Source of the DNA: Bosea sp. 685
GTDB taxonomy: Bacteria > Pseudomonadota > Alphaproteobacteria > Rhizobiales > Beijerinckiaceae
Length of the DNA stretch: 64,000 bases
Reading direction: 5' to 3'
Assembly: GCF_031884435.1 (NCBI RefSeq)
Contig: NZ_CP134779.1
Location: forward strand, 6,518,295 to 6,582,294
Shown: positions 7,925 to 16,623 of the stretch, one piece after another
Numbering within the stretch: position 1 is the first letter of the stretch
How the letters are laid out: each line of letters opens with the position of its first letter
The notes under the pieces: generated by a model
Databases searched by the model: none
What the model was told of the DNA's origin: nothing
The model's input: only the letters and a program-made list of their open reading frames with translations
Position numbers and translations under genes: made by a program

Positions 7925-8371
7925 ATGTCCGACGATAGCGAAGCGCTTATTGGCCTCTCGGCGATGGTCGTCGCAGCCTATGTCGCGCATAACAATGTTC
8001 CGCGTGCCGATCTGCCCGGTTTGATCGCCAGCACCCATGCCGCCCTGGCTGGTCTTGGCGAGGAGCCGGCTGCCGCTCCCGCAGGGCCGCTCGTGCCCGC
8101 CGTGCCGATCAAGAAGTCCGTGACGCCTGACGCCATCATCTGCCTGGAGGATGGCAAGGCATTCAAGTCGATGAAGCGGCATCTCGGCGTCTCCTACGGC
8201 ATGACGCCGGCCGAATACCGCACGAAATGGGGCCTGCCGGCGGATTATCCGATGGTCGCGCCGAACTACGCCGAGGCGCGTTCTGCTTTGGCCAAGACGA
8301 TGGGCCTCGGCCGCAAGGCCGCCGCCGCGCGCTCGGCCCAGCCGGCCCGTCGCAAGAAGATCCTAGCCTGA
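7925..8371 (+). CDS. MucR/Ros family transcriptional regulator
   Basis: 148-residue zinc-finger regulator of the Ros/MucR family, global regulators of exopolysaccharide, motility and cell cycle in alphaproteobacteria. The central part, CLEDGKAFKSMKRHL (about 76-90), corresponds to the finger region, followed by the conserved GMTPAEYRTKWGLPADYPMVAP. The usual second finger Cys is not obvious (C-L-E-D pattern), so zinc binding may be absent as in MucR variants. A lysine/arginine-rich tail ends the protein. Two hairpins follow. Confidence 0.92.
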   Translation: MSDDSEALIGLSAMVVAAYVAHNNVPRADLPGLIASTHAALAGLGEEPAAAPAGPLVPAVPIKKSVTPDAIICLEDGKAFKSMKRHLGVSYGMTPAEYRTKWGLPADYPMVAPNYAEARSALAKTMGLGRKAAAARSAQPARRKKILA

Positions 8372-8374
8372 TCG

Positions 8375-8400
8375 GCCACTCTCGCGTGAGCGAGAGTGGC
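8375..8400. terminator. Perfect hairpin after the MucR-type gene
   Basis: GCCACTCTCGC, loop GTGA, GCGAGAGTGGC: an 11-bp perfect inverted repeat directly after the stop codon. There is no T run, so it may protect the mRNA end rather than terminate. Confidence 0.6.
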
Positions 8401-8419
8401 AAGGTTTAGTCTGATGCAG

Positions 8420-8450
8420 ACGCCGCGCTCCTTGCGCGGCGTTTTGTTTT
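8420..8450 (+). terminator. Rho-independent terminator
   Basis: ACGCCGCGC, loop TCCTT, GCGCGGCGT followed by TTTGTTTT. It ends the MucR-type transcript. Confidence 0.85.
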
Positions 8451-8506
8451 GATGGGCGGATTTGCTTGCGGCTCTGCCGATATCTTGGCGGCTCTGCTGA
8501 TAGGTG

Positions 8507-9103
8507 TCACCGGCCGGGTGGAATGGCGCCCTCGAAGCCGATCGTCATCACGGCCTTCATGTCGCCGGTGTTGTAGGGCCCGACAGGCTGGAGCCTGAGG
8601 TCGCGGAGCTTGAAGTACAAAAACCCGTTGATCTCGGACACGGTGACGATGCCGGCATTATCCGCGCTGGCCCAGCCTCTGATCTTCTTGTCCGTCAGGT
8701 CGTCGAAGGTAACCTTGACCGCCTTCGCTGACGGGGCAGCCTTGCTCCCGGCCTTGTAGTCGCCGGCAGCCGGACGTTCGATGCCGAAATCCATGGTCAT
8801 GATCGTGAGCTTGCCGGCCTCGACGCCGACGAATGTCTGGTTGGTCGAGACGAAACTCGCCTTGTAGTCATAGCGGGTCCTGGATGGATTGGCGATCTCG
8901 GCCACCACCCGGCCTGTGCCGAACCAGCCATTGGGGCCGTTGTAAAGCTTGCTCTTGGGGTTCGTGTAGCGGTCGTCCGGCGCGGGCAGATTGTTGTTCC
9001 AGCTCTCGGCTGCCAGCTCTCGCTTGATTGTGGGGCCGGGCGTCTGGGCATGCGCACTGGTACAGGCGAGCGTCAGCAGGACGAGAAGGGTCAGCGGCTT
9101 CAT
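8507..9103 (-). CDS. Secreted protein of unknown function
   Basis: 198 residues. A Sec signal peptide is clear (MKPLTLLVLLTLACTSAHA, cleavage after AHA), so the mature protein should be periplasmic. The body is rich in beta-type sequence (GWFGTGRVVAEIANPS, YKASFVSTNQTFVGVEAGKL) without cysteines or metal motifs. I do not recognise a family. It is transcribed away from the LysR gene at 9330. Confidence 0.7.
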   Translation of the reverse strand: MKPLTLLVLLTLACTSAHAQTPGPTIKRELAAESWNNNLPAPDDRYTNPKSKLYNGPNGWFGTGRVVAEIANPSRTRYDYKASFVSTNQTFVGVEAGKLTIMTMDFGIERPAAGDYKAGSKAAPSAKAVKVTFDDLTDKKIRGWASADNAGIVTVSEINGFLYFKLRDLRLQPVGPYNTGDMKAVMTIGFEGAIPPGR

Positions 9104-9329
9104 GCGTGTATCTCCACTGGATTGCCGTCCCGTCAGCCTACACCGAAAACCACGACAGGATCGGGCCGCTGTCCAATCGCTGCCTGCGCGCTTCGGGAGG
9201 GCGAGCTTGCACGCGGGCGCGCGGACACAGTAGCTCTTGGTGCGTCAGAAGCTCTTGGTCCGTCAGATTTTGGGCGTGCGCCTGTTTCCGCTCGCCGCGC
9301 CGCCAACCCATCGGGGCTCTTCCGCCGCC

Positions 9330-10244
9330 ATGATCATCCGCCAATTGATCTATCTCGATGCGCTGGCCCGCGAGAAGCATTTCCGCCGGGCGGCCGAGGC
9401 CTGCCATGTCTCGCAGCCGACCTTGTCGGCGGCCATCGTCCAGCTCGAGGAGGAGCTCGGCGTGCTGATCGTCGAGCGCGGGCGGCGCTTCCAGGGGCTG
9501 ACCAAGGAGGGCGAGGTCGTGCTCGCTCATGCAAGGCGCATCCTCGCCGAAGCCGACATGATGAAGGAATCGATCGCGGAATTGAAGGAAGGCGTCAGCG
9601 GGCGCATCAGGTTGGGCGCGATCCCGACCGCCCTGCCGATGATCGCCCATATCACCGCGCCGTTCTCCTCGCGCTATCCGGCTGTCTCCCTGACCGTGCT
9701 GTCGCTGACCTCGAACGAGATCCAGGATCGCATCGACAATTTCGAGCTCGATGTCGGGCTGACCTATCTCGACAACGAGCCGCTCGACCGGGTGATCTCG
9801 AAGCCGATTTATCAGGAATCCTATGTCCTGTTGACGCGGGAGGACGGCCCGCTCGGCGGCCAAGAGACCATCTCCTGGGCCGAAGCCGGTGAGCTCAAAC
9901 TCTGCCTGCTGACCGCCGACATGCAGAACCGGCGCATCATCGACGGTATCTTCCGCTCGGTCGGGCTCGCGCCACGGCCAGCGATCGAGACCAATTCGAT
10001 CTTCAATCTGTGCTCACATGCCGGCATCCAGGGCGTCTCCAGCATCGTCTCGCTGCAATTGCTGGAGTTCTTCGGCGTGCCCCTGGGCACCAAGGCCCTG
10101 CCGCTGGTCGAGCCCGAGACGCGGCGCACGATCGGCTTGATCGTCGCCGACCGCCAGCCCTTCGCGCCGCTGGCCAGAAACCTCTTGATGATGTCGCGGC
10201 CGGTCCCCGAGGCGGCGCTGCCGCGGCAGCCGATCGTGAGATAG
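9330..10244 (+). CDS. LysR-type regulator next to the formate dehydrogenase operon
   Basis: 304-residue LysR regulator: winged helix at the N-terminus (IYLDALAREKHFRRAAEACHVSQPTLS within residues 6-32) and a substrate-binding domain. It lies directly upstream of fdsG on the same strand, the arrangement in which LysR proteins regulating fds operons are found in other proteobacteria, so control of fds is likely. I use the ATG at 9330, since the in-frame extension back to 9237 has no HTH character. Confidence 0.87.
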   Translation: MIIRQLIYLDALAREKHFRRAAEACHVSQPTLSAAIVQLEEELGVLIVERGRRFQGLTKEGEVVLAHARRILAEADMMKESIAELKEGVSGRIRLGAIPTALPMIAHITAPFSSRYPAVSLTVLSLTSNEIQDRIDNFELDVGLTYLDNEPLDRVISKPIYQESYVLLTREDGPLGGQETISWAEAGELKLCLLTADMQNRRIIDGIFRSVGLAPRPAIETNSIFNLCSHAGIQGVSSIVSLQLLEFFGVPLGTKALPLVEPETRRTIGLIVADRQPFAPLARNLLMMSRPVPEAALPRQPIVR

Positions 10245-10364
10245 CCGAGGCCTATCGTTCCCTGCCGGCGAAACGATGCCGCGCCGCTGAATGAGGCGAT
10301 AACCCAAGATTATCGCAAGCCGATTGAAGATACTGCCCTTCTCAAAGGGTTGTCTGGCGATTTT

Positions 10365-10383
10365 TGATAGCTACAGACTATCA
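10365..10383. promoter_or_regulatory. Possible LysR operator upstream of fdsG
   Basis: TGATAG, seven bases, CTATCA is a perfect interrupted dyad about 90 bp before fdsG, compatible with a T-n11-A LysR site. Binding by the adjacent regulator is an inference from position. Confidence 0.4.
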
Positions 10384-10475
10384 TTCAGTTGGAACAAACG
10401 ATTTGAAATCATTCCAGTATGGACCACCATTCATCAAAAGCGATCGTCGGGTGAACCGCGTCGAATGGAGGAATG

Positions 10476-10973
10476 ATGGCCGGATACCCCGCCTGGGACC
10501 AGGACAGCGCGCGTTCGATCATTGCGGGCCTTGCGCATCTCGAAGGCGCGACGCTGCCGATCCTGCATGCGCTGCAGGAGGAGTTCGGCCATGTCGATCC
10601 GCAGGCGGTGCCCTTGATCGCGGAGGCGCTGAACCTGTCGCGGGCCGAAATCCATGGCGCGATCTCGTTCTATCATGACTTCCGGACGGTGCCGCCGCCG
10701 CGGCGCGTGATCAAGCTCTGCCGCGCCGAGGCCTGCCAGGCGCTCGGCTGCGAGGCGCTGGTCGCGCATCTGGCGCATGATCATGGCATCGTGGTCGATG
10801 ATCATTCGGGCGCGGCGGATATCGCGGTCGAGACGGTCTATTGCCTCGGCAATTGCGCGCTCGGGCCGGCCGCGCTGGTCGATGGCGAATTGATCGGGCG
10901 CGTCGATGCCGGCCGGCTCGCCGAGCTCTGCGGCTCACAAGTGGGCAGTTCTCATGCGGGAGCCCGCGCATGA
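10476..10973 (+). CDS. fdsG: NAD-dependent formate dehydrogenase gamma subunit
   Basis: NuoE-like [2Fe-2S] subunit of the soluble molybdenum formate dehydrogenase (165 residues), passing electrons between FdsA and FdsB. Iron-sulfur cysteines are seen in KLCRAEACQALGC and YCLGNCALGPA. The ATG at 10476 has GGAGG four bases upstream; an ATG one codon earlier is too close to it. The stop overlaps the fdsB start as ATGA. Confidence 0.93.
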   Translation: MAGYPAWDQDSARSIIAGLAHLEGATLPILHALQEEFGHVDPQAVPLIAEALNLSRAEIHGAISFYHDFRTVPPPRRVIKLCRAEACQALGCEALVAHLAHDHGIVVDDHSGAADIAVETVYCLGNCALGPAALVDGELIGRVDAGRLAELCGSQVGSSHAGARA

Positions 10974-12535
10974 ACCCGGTCGCCATCAAGATCTTCGTGC
11001 CGATCGATGCCGCCGCCCTGTCGGTCGGGGCCGAGGGTGTCGCGCAGGCGGTCCTTCGCGAGGCGCAGGCGCGTGGCGTCGCAATCGAGCTCGTCCGCAA
11101 CGGCTCGCGCGGCATGCTCTGGCTGGAGCCTTTGGTCGAGGTCGAGACGGCGGAGGGGCGTATCGCCTATGGCCCGGTTGCGGCGAGGGATATCGCTGCT
11201 CTGTTCGAGGCGGGGTTCCAGTCCGGCGGCACTCATGCGCTACGATTGGGCGTCACTGAAGAGCTCGACTGGATGAAGCGCCAGCAGCGCCTGACTTTTG
11301 CGCGCATCGGCGTCACCGACCCGCTCTCGCTTTCGGATTATAGCGCCCATGGCGGCCTGGCCGGGCTCAAAGCTGCGCTGGCGATGACCGGAGAGGCGAT
11401 CGTCGAGACGGTGAAGGCCTCGGGTTTGCGCGGGCGCGGCGGCGCGGGCTTCCCGACCGGCATCAAGTGGAAGACGGTGCACGACGCGCCAGCGGAGCAG
11501 AAATACATCGTCTGCAATGCCGATGAGGGCGACAGCGGCACCTTCGCCGACCGGATGCTGATGGAGGGCGACCCCTTCCTGCTGATCGAGGGCATGGCGA
11601 TCGCCGCCGTCGCGGTCGGCGCAACCAAGGGCTTCATCTATCTGCGCTCGGAATATCCGCATGCGCATCGCACCCTGCAGCGCGCCATCCTGAAGGCGGA
11701 AAACGCGGGCATCCTGGGCGACAGCGTGCTGGGCTCGGGCCACGCTTTCCGCCTCGAAGTGCGATTGGGCGCCGGCGCCTATATCTGCGGCGAGGAGACC
11801 TCGCTGCTCGAGAGCCTGGAGGGCAAGCGCGCGCTGGTGCGGGCCAAGCCGCCGCTGCCGGCCCTGCAAGGGCTCTTCGGCAAGCCGACCGTCGTCAACA
11901 ACGTGCTCTCCTTTTCGGCCGTGCCCTGGATTCTCCAGCATGGCGCAAAGGCCTATGCCGATTACGGCATGGGCCGCTCGCGCGGTACCTTGCCGGTACA
12001 GCTCGGCGGTAATGTCAGGCGCGGCGGTTTGATCGAGCTCGCCTTCGGCATCTCGCTGCGCGAGATTATCGAGGATATGGGTGGCGGCACATTGTCGGGC
12101 CGGCCGATCCGCGCCGTGCAGGTCGGCGGGCCACTCGGCGCTTACCTCACCGCGGGCCAGCTCGACGTCGCCATGGATTACGAGGCGCTGGCGAGCATGA
12201 AAGCCATGCTCGGCCATGGCGGTATCGTCGTCTTCGACGACACGGTCGACATGGCCAGGCAAGCCCGCTTCGCCTTCGCATTCTGCGCCAAGGAATCCTG
12301 CGGCAAGTGCACGCCCTGCCGCATCGGCGCGGTGCGCGGTGTCGAGGTGATGGACCGCATCATCGCCGGCACCGAACGCCCGAAGAACATCGCGGTCCTG
12401 CGCGATCTCAACCGCCTGATGACCGACGCTTCGCTCTGCGCCATGGGCGGCTTGACCCCGATGCCGGTGATGAGCGCGCTGAACCATTTTTCCGAGGATT
12501 TCGACCGGCCGCTCCCTGCTTTGGCCGCCGAATGA
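10970..12535 (+). CDS. fdsB: NAD-dependent formate dehydrogenase beta subunit
   Basis: NuoF-like diaphorase subunit (521 residues) that carries FMN, binds NAD+ and has one [4Fe-4S] cluster. The glycine-rich FMN/NAD motif GLRGRGGAGFPTG is near 148-160, NADEGDSGTF near 180, and the cluster motif CGKCTPCRIG near 444. The first 110 residues resemble a thioredoxin-like domain but lack cysteines, so they should not hold a cluster. Translationally coupled to fdsG, ten bases before fdsA. Confidence 0.94.
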   Translation: MNPVAIKIFVPIDAAALSVGAEGVAQAVLREAQARGVAIELVRNGSRGMLWLEPLVEVETAEGRIAYGPVAARDIAALFEAGFQSGGTHALRLGVTEELDWMKRQQRLTFARIGVTDPLSLSDYSAHGGLAGLKAALAMTGEAIVETVKASGLRGRGGAGFPTGIKWKTVHDAPAEQKYIVCNADEGDSGTFADRMLMEGDPFLLIEGMAIAAVAVGATKGFIYLRSEYPHAHRTLQRAILKAENAGILGDSVLGSGHAFRLEVRLGAGAYICGEETSLLESLEGKRALVRAKPPLPALQGLFGKPTVVNNVLSFSAVPWILQHGAKAYADYGMGRSRGTLPVQLGGNVRRGGLIELAFGISLREIIEDMGGGTLSGRPIRAVQVGGPLGAYLTAGQLDVAMDYEALASMKAMLGHGGIVVFDDTVDMARQARFAFAFCAKESCGKCTPCRIGAVRGVEVMDRIIAGTERPKNIAVLRDLNRLMTDASLCAMGGLTPMPVMSALNHFSEDFDRPLPALAAE

Positions 12536-12545
12536 GGAGCCTGTC

Positions 12546-15428
12546 ATGAGCCTGATCAAGGAGATCGATTTCGGCACGCCGATCCGCGTTTCCGAAAAGC
12601 AGGTCACGCTGACGATCGACGGGCAGAGCGTCACGGTCCCGGCCGGGACCTCGGTGATGGCGGCTGCGATGAGCGCGGGAACCAAGATCCCCAAGCTCTG
12701 CGCCACCGACATGCTCGAGCCCTTCGGCTCGTGCCGGCTCTGCCTCGTCGAGATCGAGGGAAGGCGCGGCACGCCTTCCTCCTGCACCACCCCGGCCGAA
12801 GAGGGCATGGTGGTTCGCACGCAGACCGAGCAGCTCTCGACGCTGCGCAAGGGCGTGATGGAGCTCTATATCTCCGACCACCCGCTCGACTGCCTGACCT
12901 GCTCGGCCAATGGCGATTGCGAATTGCAGGACATGGCGGGCGCGGTCGGCCTGCGCGAGGTGCGCTATGGCTATGAGGGCGAGAACCACGTCTTCGCCAA
13001 GACAGCGGACGGCCTCGCCAATGAGAACTGGTTGGCCAAGGACACCTCCAACCCCTATTTCACCTATGATCCGACAAAATGCATCGTCTGCAATCGCTGC
13101 GTGCGCGCCTGCGAGGAGGTGCAAGGCACCTTTGCGCTGACGATCACGGGCCGCGGCTTCGATTCGCGCGTCGCCCCGGGGCCGACCGATTTCCTGGGTT
13201 CCGAATGCGTCTCCTGCGGCGCCTGCGTGCAGGCCTGCCCGACGGCGACGCTGATGGAGAACAGCGTCATTGAGATGGGCCAGCCCGAGCATTCCAAGGT
13301 CACGACCTGCGCCTATTGCGGCGTCGGCTGCTCGTTCAAGGCCGAGATGCAGGGCGACAAGGTCGTCCGGATGGTGCCCTACAAGGACGGCAAGGCCAAT
13401 GAGGGCCATTCCTGCGTCAAGGGCCGCTTCGCCTGGGGTTATGCGACCCATAAGGACCGCATCACCAAGCCGATGATCCGGGAGAAGATCACCGATCCCT
13501 GGCGCGAGGTGTCGTGGGAGGAGGCGATCAACCATGCGGCCTCCGAGTTCAAGCGCATCCAGTCGCGCTATGGCCGGGAATCGCTTGGCGCCATCACCTC
13601 GTCGCGCTGCACCAATGAGGAGGTTTTCCTCGTCCAGAAACTGGTGCGCGCCGGTTTCCGCAACAACAATGTCGATACCTGCGCCCGCGTCTGCCATTCG
13701 CCGACAGGCTATGGCCTGAAGACGACGCTGGGCACCTCGGCCGGCACGCAGGATTTCAAATCGGTCGCCAAGGCCGACGTCATCCTGGTGATCGGCGCGA
13801 ACCCGACCGACGGCCACCCGGTCTTCGCCTCACGGATGAAGAAGCGCCTGCGTCAGGGCGCCAAGCTGATCGTCGCCGATCCACGCCGGATCGACATGGT
13901 GAAGTCGCCCCATATCAAGGCGGAACACCATCTCCAGCTCCTGCCCGGCACCAATGTCGCGCTGATCAACGCGCTCAGTCATGTCGTCGTCACCGAAGGG
14001 CTGATCGCCGAGGATTATGTCCGCGAGCGCTGCGACCTGGCCGATTTCGAGATCTGGGCCCGCTTCATCGCGCAGGAGCATAATTCGCCCGAGGCGAGCG
14101 AGCAGTTCACCGGCGTGCCGGCGGCCGATGTCCGCGCCGCGGCGCGGCTCTACGCCACCGCCGATAATGGCGCGATCTTCTATGGGCTTGGCGTCACCGA
14201 GCACAGCCAGGGCTCGACCATGGTGATGGGCATGGCCAATCTCGCCATGGCGACGGGCAATATCGGGCGCGACGGCGTCGGCATCAATCCGCTGCGCGGC
14301 CAGAACAATGTCCAGGGCGCCTGCGACATGGGCTCCTTCCCGCACGAGTTCACCGGCTACCGCCATGTCTCGGACGATGCGACGCGCCAGATCTTCGAGA
14401 TGATGTGGGGCGTGCCGCTGGACGTGGAGCCGGGCCTGCGCATCCCCAACATGCTCGACGAGGCGGTCGGCGGCACCTTCAAGGCGCTCTATGTCCAGGG
14501 CGAGGATATCGCCCAGTCCGACCCAAACACGCAGCACGTTACGGCCGGCCTGTCTGCGATGGAATGTGTCGTGGTGCAGGATCTCTTCCTGAACGAGACG
14601 GCGAAATACGCCCATGTCTTCCTGCCGGGCTCCTCCTTCCTGGAGAAGGACGGCACCTTCACCAATGCCGAGCGCCGCATCAACCGCGTCCGGCAAGTGA
14701 TGGCGCCGCTCTCGGGCAAGGCCGAATGGCAGGTCACGATCGATTTCGCCCGGGCGCTCGGCTACGAGATGGCCTATGCGCATCCCAGCGAGATCATGGA
14801 CGAGATCGCGCGGCTGACGCCGAGCTTCGCTGCGGTAAGCTATGACAAGCTCGACAAGCTCGGCTCCGTGCAATGGCCCTGCAATGAGAAGGCGCCGACC
14901 GGCACGCCCTTGATGCATGTCGACCGCTTCGTGCGCGGCAAGGGCAAGTTCATGATCACCGAATTCGTGCCCACCGAGGAGCGCACTGGCGCGCGCTTCC
15001 CGCTGATCCTGACGACGGGGCGCATCCTCTCGCAATATAATGTCGGCGCGCAGACACGGCGCACGGCCAACTTCGCCTGGCATGACGAGGACGTGCTCGA
15101 GATCCACCCCTTCGACGCCGAGAATCGCGGCATCAAATCAGGCGATCTCGTCGCGCTCGCCAGCCGCTCCGGCGACATCTCCTTGCGCGCCGAGGTCTCG
15201 GAGCGGATGCAGCCGGGCGTGGTCTACACGACCTTCCATCATGCCGAGACCGGCGCCAACGTCATCACCACGGATTTCTCGGACTGGGCGACCAATTGCC
15301 CGGAATACAAGGTGACGGCGGTCGAGGTCAGGCGGACGAATTATTATTCGCAATGGCAGGAGCGCAACCGCGAGGAAGACATCTCGCTGCGCCAGATCGC
15401 GGGGCGTTTGCCCGATGCCGCGGAATAG
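12546..15428 (+). CDS. fdsA: NAD-dependent formate dehydrogenase alpha subunit (Mo-bis-MGD)
   Basis: 960-residue catalytic subunit oxidising formate to CO2. Domains in order: [2Fe-2S] ferredoxin (CATDMLEPFGSCRLC, about 52-66), His-Cys [4Fe-4S] (HPLDCLTCSANGDC, about 111-124), two [4Fe-4S] motifs (CIVCNRCVRAC, CVSCGACVQACP), the FdhF-type [4Fe-4S] (CAYCGVGC with CVKGRF), then the molybdopterin domains. The active-site cysteine is most likely in CARVCHSPTGYGL (about 379-391), where FdsA and FdhF carry the Mo-ligating Cys. The 3' end overlaps fdhD by 14 bases. Confidence 0.96.
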   Translation: MSLIKEIDFGTPIRVSEKQVTLTIDGQSVTVPAGTSVMAAAMSAGTKIPKLCATDMLEPFGSCRLCLVEIEGRRGTPSSCTTPAEEGMVVRTQTEQLSTLRKGVMELYISDHPLDCLTCSANGDCELQDMAGAVGLREVRYGYEGENHVFAKTADGLANENWLAKDTSNPYFTYDPTKCIVCNRCVRACEEVQGTFALTITGRGFDSRVAPGPTDFLGSECVSCGACVQACPTATLMENSVIEMGQPEHSKVTTCAYCGVGCSFKAEMQGDKVVRMVPYKDGKANEGHSCVKGRFAWGYATHKDRITKPMIREKITDPWREVSWEEAINHAASEFKRIQSRYGRESLGAITSSRCTNEEVFLVQKLVRAGFRNNNVDTCARVCHSPTGYGLKTTLGTSAGTQDFKSVAKADVILVIGANPTDGHPVFASRMKKRLRQGAKLIVADPRRIDMVKSPHIKAEHHLQLLPGTNVALINALSHVVVTEGLIAEDYVRERCDLADFEIWARFIAQEHNSPEASEQFTGVPAADVRAAARLYATADNGAIFYGLGVTEHSQGSTMVMGMANLAMATGNIGRDGVGINPLRGQNNVQGACDMGSFPHEFTGYRHVSDDATRQIFEMMWGVPLDVEPGLRIPNMLDEAVGGTFKALYVQGEDIAQSDPNTQHVTAGLSAMECVVVQDLFLNETAKYAHVFLPGSSFLEKDGTFTNAERRINRVRQVMAPLSGKAEWQVTIDFARALGYEMAYAHPSEIMDEIARLTPSFAAVSYDKLDKLGSVQWPCNEKAPTGTPLMHVDRFVRGKGKFMITEFVPTEERTGARFPLILTTGRILSQYNVGAQTRRTANFAWHDEDVLEIHPFDAENRGIKSGDLVALASRSGDISLRAEVSERMQPGVVYTTFHHAETGANVITTDFSDWATNCPEYKVTAVEVRRTNYYSQWQERNREEDISLRQIAGRLPDAAE

Positions 15429-16257
15429 CCCGCCCGCCCAGCCGCCGGCCTCCTGCGCCGTGCCGGCCGAGCCGGTCCGCTTCGATGGCGGCCGGGGCCC
15501 GGCAGTGAGCGCCGAGGTCGCCGTCGAGGCGCCGGTCAGCATCGTCTATGGCAACCTGCCCTATGCGGTGATGATGGCGACGCCGTCGGATCTCGAGGAT
15601 TTCGTCGCCGGCTTCAGCCTGACCGAGGGCATCGTCACCGGCATCGACGAGATCAGGGGCATCGCGATCCAGCCGCAGCCGGACGGCATCGTCGTCACCG
15701 TCGATCTCGCGCCCGGCCGTTTCCGCGAGCATCTGGCGCGGCGGCGCAATCTCTCGGGCCGGACCTCATGCGGGCTCTGCGGCGTCGAGACGCTGAGCGA
15801 ACTGCCGATGGCGCGGGCAGGAGCGAGGGAGGGGCAACCGATCTCGCGAAACGCCATTCATGCGGCGTTGGCGAGCCTGGAGCGCCACCAGCCATTGAAC
15901 CGGCTCACCCATGCCGTCCATGCCGCCGTCTGGTGCGATGCAACAGGGGCGATCCTGGCGGCGCGCGAGGATGTCGGCCGGCACAACGCGCTCGACAAGC
16001 TGATCGGTGCGCGGCTGCGCGCCGGCCATGAGGCCGGCAGCGGTTTCGTGCTCGTCACCAGCCGCGCCTCCTTCGAGATGGTCGAGAAGGCCGCGATCTT
16101 TGGGGCCAGCACACTGGTTTCGATCTCGGCGCCGACCTCATTTGCGATCGAGCGGGCGAAGCGGCTCGGCTTGAATCTTGTCTGCGTCGCCCGTGACGAT
16201 GGCTGCATCGTCTTCGCCGGCGCACTGGCACCTGAACTGGAGACGCAGGCACGATGA
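15415..16257 (+). CDS. fdhD: Formate dehydrogenase accessory sulfurtransferase FdhD
   Basis: Transfers sulfur from the IscS persulfide to bis-MGD, needed to activate formate dehydrogenases. The 280-residue protein shows the catalytic loop CGLCGVE (about 118-124) with both cysteines and the conserved AREDVGRHNALDKLIG segment. It starts inside the last codons of fdsA and ends overlapping fdsD as ATGA, so it is made with the enzyme. Confidence 0.95.
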   Translation: MPRNSPPAQPPASCAVPAEPVRFDGGRGPAVSAEVAVEAPVSIVYGNLPYAVMMATPSDLEDFVAGFSLTEGIVTGIDEIRGIAIQPQPDGIVVTVDLAPGRFREHLARRRNLSGRTSCGLCGVETLSELPMARAGAREGQPISRNAIHAALASLERHQPLNRLTHAVHAAVWCDATGAILAAREDVGRHNALDKLIGARLRAGHEAGSGFVLVTSRASFEMVEKAAIFGASTLVSISAPTSFAIERAKRLGLNLVCVARDDGCIVFAGALAPELETQAR

Positions 16258-16526
16258 GCGAAGCTGCGTTGTCGACGACAGAGGCGCGGGACGCCCACAA
16301 GGCCGAGCAGTGCGAAAAGCTCGCGCGCATGGCCGGGCAGATCGCCGATTTCTTCAAATCCTATCCCGACGCGCAGGCGGTGCCCGCCATCGCCGACCAC
16401 ATCAACCAGTTCTGGAGCCGGCGCATGCGCGAGGATTTCCTCGCCGCATTCACCAGCGATTCCCAGGAGCTCCAACCCCTTGTGCGGCGCGCCTTGGCGC
16501 TGATCAGGCCGGCGCGGGGCGGATAG
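16254..16526 (+). CDS. fdsD: Formate dehydrogenase delta subunit
   Basis: 90-residue FdsD, a small subunit of NAD-dependent formate dehydrogenases required for a stable complex. Family features are KLARMAGQIADFF, a central IADHINQFWSRRMREDF (about 46-62) and a basic C-terminus. Coupled to fdhD; last gene of the overlapping fds cluster. Confidence 0.92.
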   Translation: MSEAALSTTEARDAHKAEQCEKLARMAGQIADFFKSYPDAQAVPAIADHINQFWSRRMREDFLAAFTSDSQELQPLVRRALALIRPARGG

Positions 16527-16623
16527 CGGAGCAGAGCGCGCCTGAAAAAGGCGTGCACAAGGCGATTTCAACGAGCCGGGAGCAACCCGGCCCGATTAGA
16601 GAATCTTGGGGAAAGGGACTGAC